A DNA stretch of 33,347 nucleotides from a virus. Below are positions 12,779 through 20,799 of this stretch, piece after piece. A program made the position numbers and the translations under genes. Position 1 is the first letter of the stretch. Every line of letters begins with the position of its first letter. A model generated the notes under the pieces. That model did not search any database and was not told the DNA's origin. It worked only from the letters and a program-made list of their open reading frames with translations. The stretch is taken from positions 1 through 33,347 of IMG/VR virus record IMGVR_UViG_3300033183_000108. One strand, written 5' to 3'.

Positions 12779-13579
12779 ATGGCTAACTGGATAACAGAAT
12801 TTGTGATGGACTTACCCCTGCAACCCAATGGGCGGTTGCGTATGGATTGTCCGATGTGTGGTAAAAAGAACACGTTCAGCGTGGGCGAACAGAATGGGCA
12901 ACGCCTATATCACTGTTTCCATGCTGACTGTTCTGCTTCGGGACGGACAGGCTTTCGCTTAACTAAGGATGTGGCAACACACCCTATGTTACTGAAAGCA
13001 AACAAGAAATCTTCTGTTCCTCCAGCGGTGGGTAGTGCTGCTTTCGAGATTCCCAGCACGTTCGTTCCGATATCGCGCAGTCCCGAATCAGTTGCCTACC
13101 TCAAGCGGGTTCATGCCTACGATGCGTATCTCGATGGTCGTGTAGACTTGCGGTTCGACTTTCAGCGCAACCGAATTGTCTACATGATTACTGATGGGCG
13201 TAAGGTGGTGGATGCCGCAGGTCGAACTCTTACGGGTGAGAAGCCCAAGTGGTGGAGATATGGAAAATCTGGATTACCTTTTGTATCTGGAAGACATGGT
13301 AGCTGTGTACTTGTTGAAGATTGTGCTAGTGCTTGTTCTGTTTCGCGTCATATTACAGGAATAGCCTTGCTTGGAACTAATCTACTTGACAGCCACGTTG
13401 CTGTTTTGCGAAAGTACGAACGGGTGTTTGTGGCTCTTGATAAGGATGCTACCCAAAAAGCCCTACAAATTGTAAGAAAATTACAAGGCATTGTGCCTAC
13501 CAACTTAATGATTTTGAATCAAGACTTGAAGGACATGGATAATGATACCAGAGAAAGAATACTCGCCCAATACACTTGA
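12779..13579 (+). CDS. DNA primase (zinc-binding and TOPRIM)
   Basis: A 266-aa protein making RNA primers for lagging-strand synthesis. N-terminal zinc module: C24-P-M-C27 and C46-x4-C51 (HCFHADC). TOPRIM domain at ~165-245: the glutamate motif in SCVLVEDCASACSV and the DxD motif in VFVALDKDATQKAL. In T7 the same parts are fused to the helicase; here the helicase is a separate gene overlapping by 38 nt. The ATG at 12779 has no Shine-Dalgarno and coincides with the predicted transcription start, so leaderless translation is likely. The TTG at 12761 would lie within the promoter and is rejected. Confidence 0.9.
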   Translation: MANWITEFVMDLPLQPNGRLRMDCPMCGKKNTFSVGEQNGQRLYHCFHADCSASGRTGFRLTKDVATHPMLLKANKKSSVPPAVGSAAFEIPSTFVPISRSPESVAYLKRVHAYDAYLDGRVDLRFDFQRNRIVYMITDGRKVVDAAGRTLTGEKPKWWRYGKSGLPFVSGRHGSCVLVEDCASACSVSRHITGIALLGTNLLDSHVAVLRKYERVFVALDKDATQKALQIVRKLQGIVPTNLMILNQDLKDMDNDTRERILAQYT

Positions 13580-14780
13580 ACATCAGGTGTTGGGCTACAT
13601 CCTTAACTACGATTTTTACAACAAGGTAAAGAACATTGTCAGTAAGGATATGTTCGCGGGACGAGACGCGACGATATTTGACGTGATTGCGTACGCTCAT
13701 AAGGAATACTCTACTAACCTACTTCCGAATCAGGTTGCCGCACTTGTCAGTGACCGCAATCCGGCAATGCCATCTAGCGCAGTAGGCGAGATATATAGTA
13801 TACTTAACAACCTATCCGAGAAAGTATCGGAAGAGATGTCCCTCGAACTGGATGTGGTCAAGAATTTCTGGGTTCGGGACAGGGCTAGACAGATTGGTGA
13901 GAAGGCGATTGCCATCTTTACTGGCGAATCGGAACACTTTGGCGAACTCAAGACGCTTATCGACATGGTTGAAGATGGGCGGATGACAGATAAGACAACC
14001 TATAGTGAGATGGATAAAGACTTTACACAACTAGTAGAGGAAGAGACAGGCGAACCTGACTTCCCATTCGGCTGGGACTTGTTGTCAGAGAACTTGTCAG
14101 GCATGGACAGGGGCAACCTTGGGATTATCTTTGCCCGTCCAGAGGTAGGCAAGACAACATTCTGTGCGTTCCTTGCCGCGAACTACATACGCAACAAACA
14201 AAAGGTAGTCTACTGGGCGAACGAAGAACCAGCCGAAAAGATTAAGTTGCGTATCATTCAGTCATTCTTTGAACGTACGCGACAACAGATGCTTGAGGAA
14301 CGACACACGTTGCAGCAACGGTTCGAAGAAGAAGTAGCACCGTACTTAGTTGTTATGGATTCGGTAGGCACGTCTATGGAAGAACTGAACGAGTACGCCC
14401 AGCTAAACGAGCCGGACATCATGTTCTGTGACCAGCTTGATAAGTTCAGGATTGGTGGCGAGTTCAACCGTGGGGATGAGAAGCTGAAGGAAATATATGT
14501 TACTGCGAGAGAGATTGCCAAGCGTAACAAACTTCTGTTATGGTCTGTGTCACAAGCCAGCTTCGAGGCACATGACCGACAGTTCATCGACTATTCCATG
14601 CTAGATGGTTCGCGAACTGGTAAGGCTGGTGAGGCGGATGTCATCATCGGTATCGGCAAGACTGGCACGTCTGAAGAAGAGAACACAGCACGACACATCT
14701 GTATCTCTAAGAACAAACTGAATGGGTGGCATGGGATGTTTACCAGCCACATCGATGTACACACGGGGGTATACTACTGA
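13542..14780 (+). CDS. DnaB-like replicative helicase
   Basis: A 412-aa protein. The N-terminal ~110 residues (NTLEHQVLGYILNYDFYNKV...) resemble the DnaB N-terminal helical domain. The RecA-like core has Walker A ARPEVGKTT (~198-206), a glutamate pair in WANEEP, Walker B PDIMFCDQLD (~291-300), a sensor-type Gln in LLLWSVSQAS, and an arginine-finger region near DGSRTGKAGEAD. Expected role: a hexameric 5'-3' unwinding ring working with the adjacent primase and polymerase. Its start overlaps the primase end by 38 nt, and its stop shares bases with the HNH start (TGATG). Confidence 0.9.
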   Translation: MIPEKEYSPNTLEHQVLGYILNYDFYNKVKNIVSKDMFAGRDATIFDVIAYAHKEYSTNLLPNQVAALVSDRNPAMPSSAVGEIYSILNNLSEKVSEEMSLELDVVKNFWVRDRARQIGEKAIAIFTGESEHFGELKTLIDMVEDGRMTDKTTYSEMDKDFTQLVEEETGEPDFPFGWDLLSENLSGMDRGNLGIIFARPEVGKTTFCAFLAANYIRNKQKVVYWANEEPAEKIKLRIIQSFFERTRQQMLEERHTLQQRFEEEVAPYLVVMDSVGTSMEELNEYAQLNEPDIMFCDQLDKFRIGGEFNRGDEKLKEIYVTAREIAKRNKLLLWSVSQASFEAHDRQFIDYSMLDGSRTGKAGEADVIIGIGKTGTSEEENTARHICISKNKLNGWHGMFTSHIDVHTGVYY

Positions 14781-15097
14781 TGCCAGCTAGAACCCCAAAA
14801 CAGAAAGCTGCTAAAGTAATCTATGCTGCACGTAGACGTGATAGGCGTAAGCATATACTTAATCAGTATAAGATGCGAAAGGGATGCTCTTCGTGCGGCT
14901 ATAATCAGAATGGTTGTGCCTTAGACTTTGACCATGTAGATGCTTCTAACAAGGTTGCCGCAGTATCCCGTTTGACACTAGGCAGCATTAAGAAGTTATT
15001 TTCTGAAATACGTAAATGTCAGGTCTTGTGCAAGAACTGTCATTCTGTAAAATCTTACAAACAAGAAAGGGAGCGTCATGCGAGTCTTAACCTTTGA
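14780..15097 (+). CDS. HNH endonuclease
   Basis: A 105-aa protein with C36-SS-C39, the catalytic DFDH (D51-H52) and C84-KN-C87-H88, the layout of a zinc-supported HNH nuclease. The N-terminus is very basic (KVIYAARRRDRRKHIL). The ATG shares bases with the helicase stop (TGATG), and the gene overlaps the exonuclease start by 20 nt, so it is woven into the replication operon rather than sitting in an intron. It could be a homing-type free-standing endonuclease or a DNA-processing enzyme. The sequence does not decide. Confidence 0.85.
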   Translation: MPARTPKQKAAKVIYAARRRDRRKHILNQYKMRKGCSSCGYNQNGCALDFDHVDASNKVAAVSRLTLGSIKKLFSEIRKCQVLCKNCHSVKSYKQERERHASLNL

Positions 15098-15659
15098 CGT
15101 AGAAACAACCCACAAGGAAAAAGCCAACGGCTCATCTACACCCCTGCCGTACTTTGGCAACACGCTAGTATCTGTGGGGTATAAATGGCTGGGCTTGGAT
15201 AAGGTACATTACCTTTGTTTCGACCACAGTACTCAGCAACCTAGCAACGATGGTTTCAACATCTTCCAAGATGCCCTGACCCTTGCTGACGTTGTCGTAG
15301 GTCACAACATCAAGTTCGACCTGTCGTGGATACGCGAGTGCAACTTTAAGTACGAGGGACACGTATATGATACGATGGTTGCGGAATATATTTTGGCGAA
15401 GGCCAGACGTTGGCCTCTCAACCTTGCTGCTGTTGCAGGGAAGTATGGTGGAGTGCAAAAGGAGAAAGACCTTATCACGCCCTACTTCAAGGAAGGCAAA
15501 ACATTCTTTGACATCCCGTGGGATACGATAGTAGAATATGGCATTGCCGATGTGATTGCTACCGAACAGGTGGCAACCGCCCAACTCAAAGCCTTTGGCA
15601 CAACATTTGAGGAATTGTTTGATGACAAATCTAATACCGACGCTTCGTCTGTCGCTTGA
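15078..15659 (+). CDS. 3'-5' proofreading exonuclease, separate from polymerase
   Basis: A 193-aa DEDDy exonuclease domain of the family A polymerase type: ExoI FDVETT (D and E near residues 6-9), ExoII GHNIKFDLSW, and ExoIII YGIADV (Tyr and Asp four apart). In T7 and HMO-2011-type polymerases, as I recall, this domain is the N-terminus of one long polymerase. Here the frame ends at a TGA (15657-15659) and the polymerase continues one frame over. The end overlaps the polymerase gene by 38 nt, so the two are translationally coupled and probably assemble. No other fault is visible. Confidence 0.9.
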   Translation: MRVLTFDVETTHKEKANGSSTPLPYFGNTLVSVGYKWLGLDKVHYLCFDHSTQQPSNDGFNIFQDALTLADVVVGHNIKFDLSWIRECNFKYEGHVYDTMVAEYILAKARRWPLNLAAVAGKYGGVQKEKDLITPYFKEGKTFFDIPWDTIVEYGIADVIATEQVATAQLKAFGTTFEELFDDKSNTDASSVA

Positions 15660-17157
15660 AATGACGAACGTTCTGGCTCATATAGAACAGAACGGCATCA
15701 AGATAAACAAGACAACCCTAGCTGAGATTCGTGAAGAATACGAACAGGAACTATTCCAGCTAGAACGCAGACTAAACGAACTAGCCGCGAACGCGATGGG
15801 CGATACCCCCGTCAATCTCGACAGTCCAGACGACAGGTCTATGCTGATGTACTCGTGCAAGGTTGTTGACAAGAAGCGTTGGGCTGTCCTGTTCAACTTA
15901 GGACACGAGATGCGTGGCGCAACTAGAAAGCCTAAGATGCGTAAGCGTATGTCCCGCGGAGAGTTCAAGGGATATGTGCTGCGGGAAACTGACGTGGTCT
16001 ACAAGACTGTGGGTTCGCAATGTCAAGACTGCGGTGGCAAGGGCAGGTACAATCCTCTGCGTAAGGATGGTTCGATGGGTAAGGCTGTTCGCATTTGTAA
16101 GACGTGTGACGGTAAGGGTGTTGTATATACAAATACTAGCGAGGTTGCTGGGTTCAAGATGGTTCCCCGTGATGCGTTCGATGTTGCCGCTGGTGGTTTC
16201 AAGACAGATAAAGAAACCCTAGAAGATATGTCGCTATCCCTGAGAGGGGATGCTAGAGAGTTCGCACAGTCCTATATTCGATACTCTGCCCTGCGAACCT
16301 ATCTCCGCTCGTTTGTTGAGGGCATGGAGAACAACATGGACGGCAACGGCTTCATCCACACAGAGTTCATGCAGTGCGTGACGGCAACAGGCCGATTGTC
16401 TTCCCGTAATCCAAACTTCCAGAATATGCCCCGTGGTTCTACCTTTGCTATCCGCAGGGCAGTAGAGAGTAGGTTCGAGGGTGGCTCTATCCTAGAAGGC
16501 GACTACAGCCAGCTAGAGTTCAGGGTTGCTGGCTTCCTAGCTAACGATGAGATGGTCTTGACGGACGTAGAAGCTGGTACGGATGTGCATAGCTATACTG
16601 CCAGCGTTATTGGCTGTACAAGACAGGAAGCAAAAGCCCACACCTTCAAGCCGCTATATGGCGGGGTTAGCGGGACGGAAGACCAGCAACGCTACTACCG
16701 TGCCTTCAAGGATAAGTATCGTGGCGTTACGGAATGGCATAAGGTTCTGCAGAAGGATGCGGTAACCAAGAAGGAGATTACCCTGCCGTCTGGTAGACAG
16801 TATGCCTTCCCCGATGCCAAGTGGACTGAGTGGGGTACGGCTACCAACCGTACAGCTATCTGTAACTACCCTGTTCAAGGATTTGCCACGGCTGACCTGC
16901 TGCCGATGGCTCTAGTAAAATTGCACCAAGACATGGCTGGGATGCAGTCTGTTATCTGCAACACAGTACACGATTCCATTGTGATTGACGTGTATCCGGG
17001 TGAAGAAGAGCAGTGTATTCAGGTTATGTCGAAGGCAATGTTGTGTCTGCCGCAGGAGACAAAGCGCAGATATAACAAGGAATATACCATGCCAGTGGGT
17101 ATAGAATTAAAAATGGGAAAAAACTGGCTTGACTTAGAAGCAGTGTTTGAGGTATAA
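15622..17157 (+). CDS. Family A DNA polymerase with DnaJ-type zinc motif
   Basis: A 511-aa polymerase lacking its own exonuclease. The ATG at 15622 has an excellent GAGGA 8 nt upstream, and the first residues (MTNLIPTLRLSLEM) already match the family, so I prefer it to 15556 or 15661. Before the palm, CQDCGGKG (C134, C137) and CKTCDGKG (C159, C162) form a half DnaJ zinc centre. Motif A DYSQLEFR starts at D294. Motif B RQEAKAHTFKPLYG (R334, K338, F342, Y346) has Phe where E. coli Pol I has Phe762. Motif C VHDS has D451. It replicates the genome with the helicase-primase. The zinc element sits where T7 carries its thioredoxin-binding insert, roughly, so it may be a processivity contact. Confidence 0.93.
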   Translation: MTNLIPTLRLSLEMTNVLAHIEQNGIKINKTTLAEIREEYEQELFQLERRLNELAANAMGDTPVNLDSPDDRSMLMYSCKVVDKKRWAVLFNLGHEMRGATRKPKMRKRMSRGEFKGYVLRETDVVYKTVGSQCQDCGGKGRYNPLRKDGSMGKAVRICKTCDGKGVVYTNTSEVAGFKMVPRDAFDVAAGGFKTDKETLEDMSLSLRGDAREFAQSYIRYSALRTYLRSFVEGMENNMDGNGFIHTEFMQCVTATGRLSSRNPNFQNMPRGSTFAIRRAVESRFEGGSILEGDYSQLEFRVAGFLANDEMVLTDVEAGTDVHSYTASVIGCTRQEAKAHTFKPLYGGVSGTEDQQRYYRAFKDKYRGVTEWHKVLQKDAVTKKEITLPSGRQYAFPDAKWTEWGTATNRTAICNYPVQGFATADLLPMALVKLHQDMAGMQSVICNTVHDSIVIDVYPGEEEQCIQVMSKAMLCLPQETKRRYNKEYTMPVGIELKMGKNWLDLEAVFEV

Positions 17158-17158
17158 T
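17129..17158 (+). promoter_or_regulatory. Internal sigma-70-type promoter at the polymerase 3' end
   Basis: TTGACT (17129-17134), an 18-bp spacer and a perfect TATAAT (17153-17158) overlap the last polymerase codons. The start near 17165 would serve the 17195 gene and the nuclease genes behind it. Confidence 0.7.
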
Positions 17159-17194
17159 CCTTTTACGTTCAACTTTAGCCCAATGGAGATTGAC

Positions 17195-18031
17195 ATGGGT
17201 ACAGATTTAGAAATGGTAATGAATGAGTTTTCTGTCGATATTTCGGATGATAAGGACGCTTTGCTGGCGGCTCTTGGTCAGGATGGGGTTGCTGAGTCCA
17301 AGCAGTCCTCTCTTGCAAGTTTGCGTATCAACTACGATGCGGATACTGAAGAGGGTCATACGCTCAAGCGTGGGACTTGGAAGGTGTGGAACGGTTCTGA
17401 GAACGTCTACGCTGACTCTGTGGTTATCAACCCGATGCTGCGAACTTTCGAGTATTCTATCTACGACCAAGAAGAAGGTGCGTTTACTTGCCGCTCAGTT
17501 CAGCGGAAGAAGATGACTGAAGCCTTTCCAGATAACTCTGGTGGGATGAAGTGTGGTAGGCTTACTCGTAGTGAGGAGCAAGACTTGGCAGAGGATGACC
17601 CTCGCCTGTTGCTGAGTAAGTCGGTGACCTGTAATATAATAATCTACGGTCAGCTAGATATGAAGGATGCCGTCAACGCCGCAGGGGAATCATCCCCCGT
17701 AGAAAACCTACCGTTCGTTGGCTACTTCAAGCGTTCTGGCTTCCGCCCTATGAACGACTTTATTCAGCAGAAGCTGGGTAAGATTCCGCTACCTACTGCT
17801 CTTGTCGAACTGAAGACCAAGCGCATGGCTAACGGTGGGGTTACCTACTGGATTCCGCAGCCTGAGTTGGTTAAGGAAGTTTCCTTTACTCCAGAGCGTA
17901 AGGAACTGATGCAGAAGTTCTTGGATACTGTTGGAGCAGCTAACGCTAAGATTCTCGGCGAACACAGGGAAGCATTGAAGCAGCTTATGTCTGATGAAGA
18001 TGTCGACCTTGCTAATCGGTTAGCCGGATGA
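17195..18031 (+). CDS. Conserved replication-operon protein, possible ssDNA-binding
   Basis: A 278-aa protein starting at 17195 (MGTDLEMVMNEF) with GGAG 7-8 nt upstream; an ATG at 17183 is also possible. The N-terminus is acidic. The middle is beta-rich (GTWKVWNGSENVYADSVVIN, KSVTCNIIIYGQLDM, NLPFVGYFKRSGF) and the C-terminus is helical. It sits between polymerase and recombination nuclease, where many phages encode their ssDNA-binding protein, and has its own strong promoter, as a protein needed in quantity would. No OB-fold motif is certain, so the role is inference. Confidence 0.6.
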   Translation: MGTDLEMVMNEFSVDISDDKDALLAALGQDGVAESKQSSLASLRINYDADTEEGHTLKRGTWKVWNGSENVYADSVVINPMLRTFEYSIYDQEEGAFTCRSVQRKKMTEAFPDNSGGMKCGRLTRSEEQDLAEDDPRLLLSKSVTCNIIIYGQLDMKDAVNAAGESSPVENLPFVGYFKRSGFRPMNDFIQQKLGKIPLPTALVELKTKRMANGGVTYWIPQPELVKEVSFTPERKELMQKFLDTVGAANAKILGEHREALKQLMSDEDVDLANRLAG

Positions 18032-18915
18032 TAGCCCTTGTAGAAATACAGGACTTTCTCAAGAAAGCTGGGCTGGGGGAGATTGACTCTTCCAGCCTAC
18101 ACACCCTGATAGAAGAGTTTGGCGAAGACTGCAAGGCATCTTTGCGTAAGCAGCTATCACCACGGGGTGAGTATCGTATGCGTATGTCTGGATTAGGCCG
18201 TCCTCTTTGTCAACAGAAGTTGGAGAAACAGGGACACACCCAAGAGGTGGCCTACAACGACACGATGCGCTTCTTGATGGGTGACCTCGTTGAGGCAGTA
18301 GCTGTCTTCATTATGAAGGCTGCTGGCGTTAAGGTGATTGACACCCAAACACCCTGCGAACTCGAACTTGGTGGGGAGAAGATACAGGGTACTCTCGACA
18401 TCATCCTAGAAGATGGTGAAGAGAAGGTTTGGGACATCAAGTCTACCAGCCCTTGGTCTTTCGAAAACAAGTTCTCAGGACGGGGCGGCTACGATGTAAT
18501 CAAAGAGGATGACCCTTTCGGCTACATCATGCAGGGCTATCTATACTCTGAATCACAGGGCAAGCCCTTCGGTGGTTGGATAGCAATCAACAAATCTTCT
18601 GGGGAGTGGGACTTCGTTGAAGCACCGGACGACCAAGAAGAAGACCGTAAAAGGTACATTGCTGACGCTCACAGCCGCGTGGAGAGCCTAACTAAAGACG
18701 AGAAGTTCAAAATACCCTTCGAAGCTGTAGATGAGTCCTACACGGTCAAGGGAGAGAAGATTTACACAGGTAACAAACTGATGCCAAAGACGTGTACTTT
18801 CTGCTCTTTCAAAGAAAAGTGTTGGAAGAACGCTGAGTACCATGATAAGGTAACATCTAAGGCCAAGTTCCCACCGAAGGCTTGGTACACCAAGATTGTC
18901 AAACGAGAACTGTAA
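18028..18915 (+). CDS. Cas4/RecB-like Fe-S PD-(D/E)XK exonuclease
   Basis: A 295-aa nuclease. Motifs: GTLDII (D124), VWDIKST (D136, K138) and the Q169-GYL-Y173 helix, together the RecB/Cas4 active site. C61 (GRPLCQQ) joins C256, C259 and C265 (TCTFCSFKEKCW) to give the split four-cysteine pattern that holds a 4Fe-4S cluster in Cas4, AddB and related nucleases. Expected role: 5'-end resection for phage recombination or host DNA degradation. Start and stop overlap neighbours (ATGA; TAATG). No CRISPR locus is present, so a recombination role is more likely than spacer capture. Confidence 0.85.
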   Translation: MIALVEIQDFLKKAGLGEIDSSSLHTLIEEFGEDCKASLRKQLSPRGEYRMRMSGLGRPLCQQKLEKQGHTQEVAYNDTMRFLMGDLVEAVAVFIMKAAGVKVIDTQTPCELELGGEKIQGTLDIILEDGEEKVWDIKSTSPWSFENKFSGRGGYDVIKEDDPFGYIMQGYLYSESQGKPFGGWIAINKSSGEWDFVEAPDDQEEDRKRYIADAHSRVESLTKDEKFKIPFEAVDESYTVKGEKIYTGNKLMPKTCTFCSFKEKCWKNAEYHDKVTSKAKFPPKAWYTKIVKREL

Positions 18916-19310
18916 TGCCCTTGTTATACACAGAGACATATCCGAGGAAGTTGCTGGGGATGAACCCAGCCCTGCGGTGTGTCTATGTGGAATCACATGA
19001 GAAGAGGGGCGGTGACCCAGCAACCGTGCATGTTCGCGGCTTGGAAAACTCTCTGCCCCTCACCCTTCGTAATAATTATACCGACAGTGGTTACCTAGTT
19101 GCAGATACAGAAGCTAGGGACATCGTGCTTATAGAAGAGCAATTTCAACAAATCAATCACCACCTGAGGATGGGCGTTACTGTATGTCTACCGACAATGC
19201 TGTTAAGCGAAGAACTAAACTACCTAGAAAAGCATACACCAAAAGTAGAACAGTATCTATTAAAGCGGCTAAGTCTGGCAAAGACTGCGTATCCCCTGCT
19301 AGAATTATGA
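18915..19310 (+). CDS. Hypothetical protein between two nucleases
   Basis: A 131-aa protein starting at the ATG overlapping the nuclease stop (MPLLYTETYPRKLLGMNPAL...). Beta-rich middle (VHVRGLENSLPLTLRNNYTD, SGYLVADTEARDIVLIEEQF) and a helical C-terminus (EELNYLEKHTPKVEQYLLKR). No motif recognised. It ends with an ATGA overlap onto the endonuclease I gene. Steady position in the recombination block suggests DNA metabolism. Confidence 0.65.
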   Translation: MPLLYTETYPRKLLGMNPALRCVYVESHEKRGGDPATVHVRGLENSLPLTLRNNYTDSGYLVADTEARDIVLIEEQFQQINHHLRMGVTVCLPTMLLSEELNYLEKHTPKVEQYLLKRLSLAKTAYPLLEL

Positions 19311-19672
19311 GAAATACAAAATATCGGTCTATGTTCGAAATCAACATAGCCAAGTCTCTTGCAGAAAAAAACATCTCGTTTGAATACGAAACAAAGAAGC
19401 TGACGTATATACCAAAGCCCCGTAATTATACGCCAGACTTTTACATCCCACATAAAGATTTGTACATAGAAGCGAAAGGCCACCTAGATAAGGGTGACCG
19501 TGTCAAGATGATACTGATTAAACAGCAGTACCCAGACCTAGATATCAGGTTCGTTTTCCTAAATGCGAACAACAAGATTTATCGAGGCAGTAAAACCACC
19601 TATGCCATGTGGGCAACCAAGCATGGTTTCGAGTGGGCAGAGAAAGCTATACCTGAGGAGTGGTTAAAATGA
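19307..19672 (+). CDS. T7-type endonuclease I (Holliday junction resolvase)
   Basis: 121 aa from the ATG at 19307. The T7 gp3 signature is clear: RSMFE (E11), YTPDF (D44), YIEAKG (E55, K57), then QYPDLDIRFVF, KHGFEWA and IPEEW at the C-terminus. The family cuts branched DNA and helps break down host DNA and debranch concatemers. I prefer 19307 because it overlaps the previous stop by only 4 nt. An in-frame ATG at 19184 would add 41 very basic residues but needs a 127-nt overlap. T7 has about 10 more N-terminal residues than the short form, so the choice stays open. Confidence 0.9.
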   Translation: MRNTKYRSMFEINIAKSLAEKNISFEYETKKLTYIPKPRNYTPDFYIPHKDLYIEAKGHLDKGDRVKMILIKQQYPDLDIRFVFLNANNKIYRGSKTTYAMWATKHGFEWAEKAIPEEWLK

Positions 19673-20040
19673 GTGAAGACCTAGAACGCGAGATGGAAAA
19701 GGCCAGCCTGTTGAAGAACAGGTTCTACCTAATTCTTAACAACACAGATTCCGACAGCTTCAACATGACAGCGTACGATACCACCGAACCCGACATGGTA
19801 AATGTGGAAGACGTACCTGCTGGTATGGTTATCCTGAACGGCATGATTGAGATGCTTGAGAATGATTTCGAGCGTGTGTGGGATGCGGGTATGGCTCGTA
19901 TCACCTTCATCAACCTAGCCGAAAGTTTCCGGGCGGAGTTCGAAGACGACGAGGATGCCGCGAACTTGCAGGAGATAACCGACAAGGTTATCGAACGCGA
20001 GGACAACATAGTTAAGGTGAACTTCGGAGAGAAGCAATGA
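19669..20040 (+). CDS. Acidic hypothetical protein
   Basis: A 123-aa protein (MSEDLEREMEKASLLKNRFY... ending NIVKVNFGEKQ), acidic, alpha-helical in its second half (EFEDDEDAANLQEITDKVIE). The ATG overlaps the endonuclease stop (ATGA) and the end overlaps the MazG start. No family recognised. It belongs to the nucleotide and DNA-metabolism operon by position. Confidence 0.65.
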   Translation: MSEDLEREMEKASLLKNRFYLILNNTDSDSFNMTAYDTTEPDMVNVEDVPAGMVILNGMIEMLENDFERVWDAGMARITFINLAESFRAEFEDDEDAANLQEITDKVIEREDNIVKVNFGEKQ

Positions 20041-20363
20041 AAGACCAGTGGCACATAAACTACTATCAGAAAGAAGCCCTGAAGACGGCTATTTACCCGG
20101 ACGAGTACAAGGTTGTTTACCCTGCGTTAGGTTTGGCAGGGGAAGCTGGCGAGGTTGCTGACAAGGTCAAGAAGATTATACGCGACGGCAACACTGACTC
20201 GAATCATGCGATTGCCCTTGAACTTGGTGATGTGTTGTGGTACATTGCAAGTCTGGCTAATGACTTGGGGTATTCCATGCAGGACATAGCTGAGATGAAC
20301 GTGAACAAACTACAGAAGCGTTCGCGGGAAAACAAACTGAAGGGTAGTGGTGATAACAGATGA
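20037..20363 (+). CDS. mazG: MazG-like nucleoside triphosphate pyrophosphohydrolase
   Basis: A 108-aa protein of the phage MazG type. The metal-binding motifs are visible: LAGEAGEVADKVKK (ExxE-like) and ELGDVLWYIASLA (ExxD), followed by the usual MNVNKLQKRSREN helix. The family hydrolyses NTPs or dNTPs to monophosphates. In marine phages it is thought to adjust nucleotide pools or the stress nucleotide ppGpp. It overlaps its neighbours by 4 nt on each side, and the reductase downstream fits a nucleotide-supply role. Confidence 0.9.
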   Translation: MKDQWHINYYQKEALKTAIYPDEYKVVYPALGLAGEAGEVADKVKKIIRDGNTDSNHAIALELGDVLWYIASLANDLGYSMQDIAEMNVNKLQKRSRENKLKGSGDNR

Positions 20364-20641
20364 CCAGCTATTATAACATTATGAAGCAGCTAGACGAAGA
20401 AAACGAACAAGCAGGTAAAGAGGCGTACGGCAATGTCGATATGGTTAACAAGCCCCCACACTATAATCAGGCAGGTATCGAGTGCATCGATGCAATCAAG
20501 GCGGCGACGGGTGATGGCTACGAGTTCTATCTCCAAGGAAACATACTCAAATACCTCTGGCGATACAGATACAAAAACGGAATCGAAGACCTCAAAAAAG
20601 CAGAGTTCTACCTCAGAAGACTGATAGAGGAGAAATCCTGA
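20360..20641 (+). CDS. DUF3310 protein
   Basis: A 93-aa protein with the DUF3310 core VNKPPHYNQAGIECIDAIKA, then GNILKYLWRYRYKNGIEDLK and the terminal KAEFYLRRLIEE helix. It is very common in phage replication operons and has been described as a nucleotide-kinase-like or HTH-related small protein without firm activity. The ATG overlaps the MazG stop (ATGA) and its TGA overlaps the next ATG. Confidence 0.88.
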   Translation: MTSYYNIMKQLDEENEQAGKEAYGNVDMVNKPPHYNQAGIECIDAIKAATGDGYEFYLQGNILKYLWRYRYKNGIEDLKKAEFYLRRLIEEKS

Positions 20642-20799
20642 TGAACTGCTGGCATTGTAAAACAGAACTAATCTGGGATAGTGACCACGACATCTCCGAA
20701 GAAACCGAAAACTTCGCTATGCTGACAAATCTACATTGTCCAAACTGCAACAGCGATGTCGATGTTTGGCTACCGAAAGAAAATGAAGAATCTTCTTAA
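20641..20799 (+). CDS. 52-aa zinc-ribbon protein
   Basis: MNCWHCKTELIWDSDHDISE... ending LPKENEESS. C3-WH-C6 and C33-PN-C36 form a clear rubredoxin-like zinc ribbon, with an acidic loop between. The ATG overlaps the DUF3310 stop (TGATG). Small ribbon proteins of this look are frequent beside phage replication genes. Partner unknown. Confidence 0.75.
   Translation: MNCWHCKTELIWDSDHDISEETENFAMLTNLHCPNCNSDVDVWLPKENEESS

Noticed and set aside
19184-19307. Upstream start for endonuclease I
   Set aside because: It would require a 127-nt overlap with a plausible gene. Kept as an alternative because the T7 protein is a little longer than the short form.
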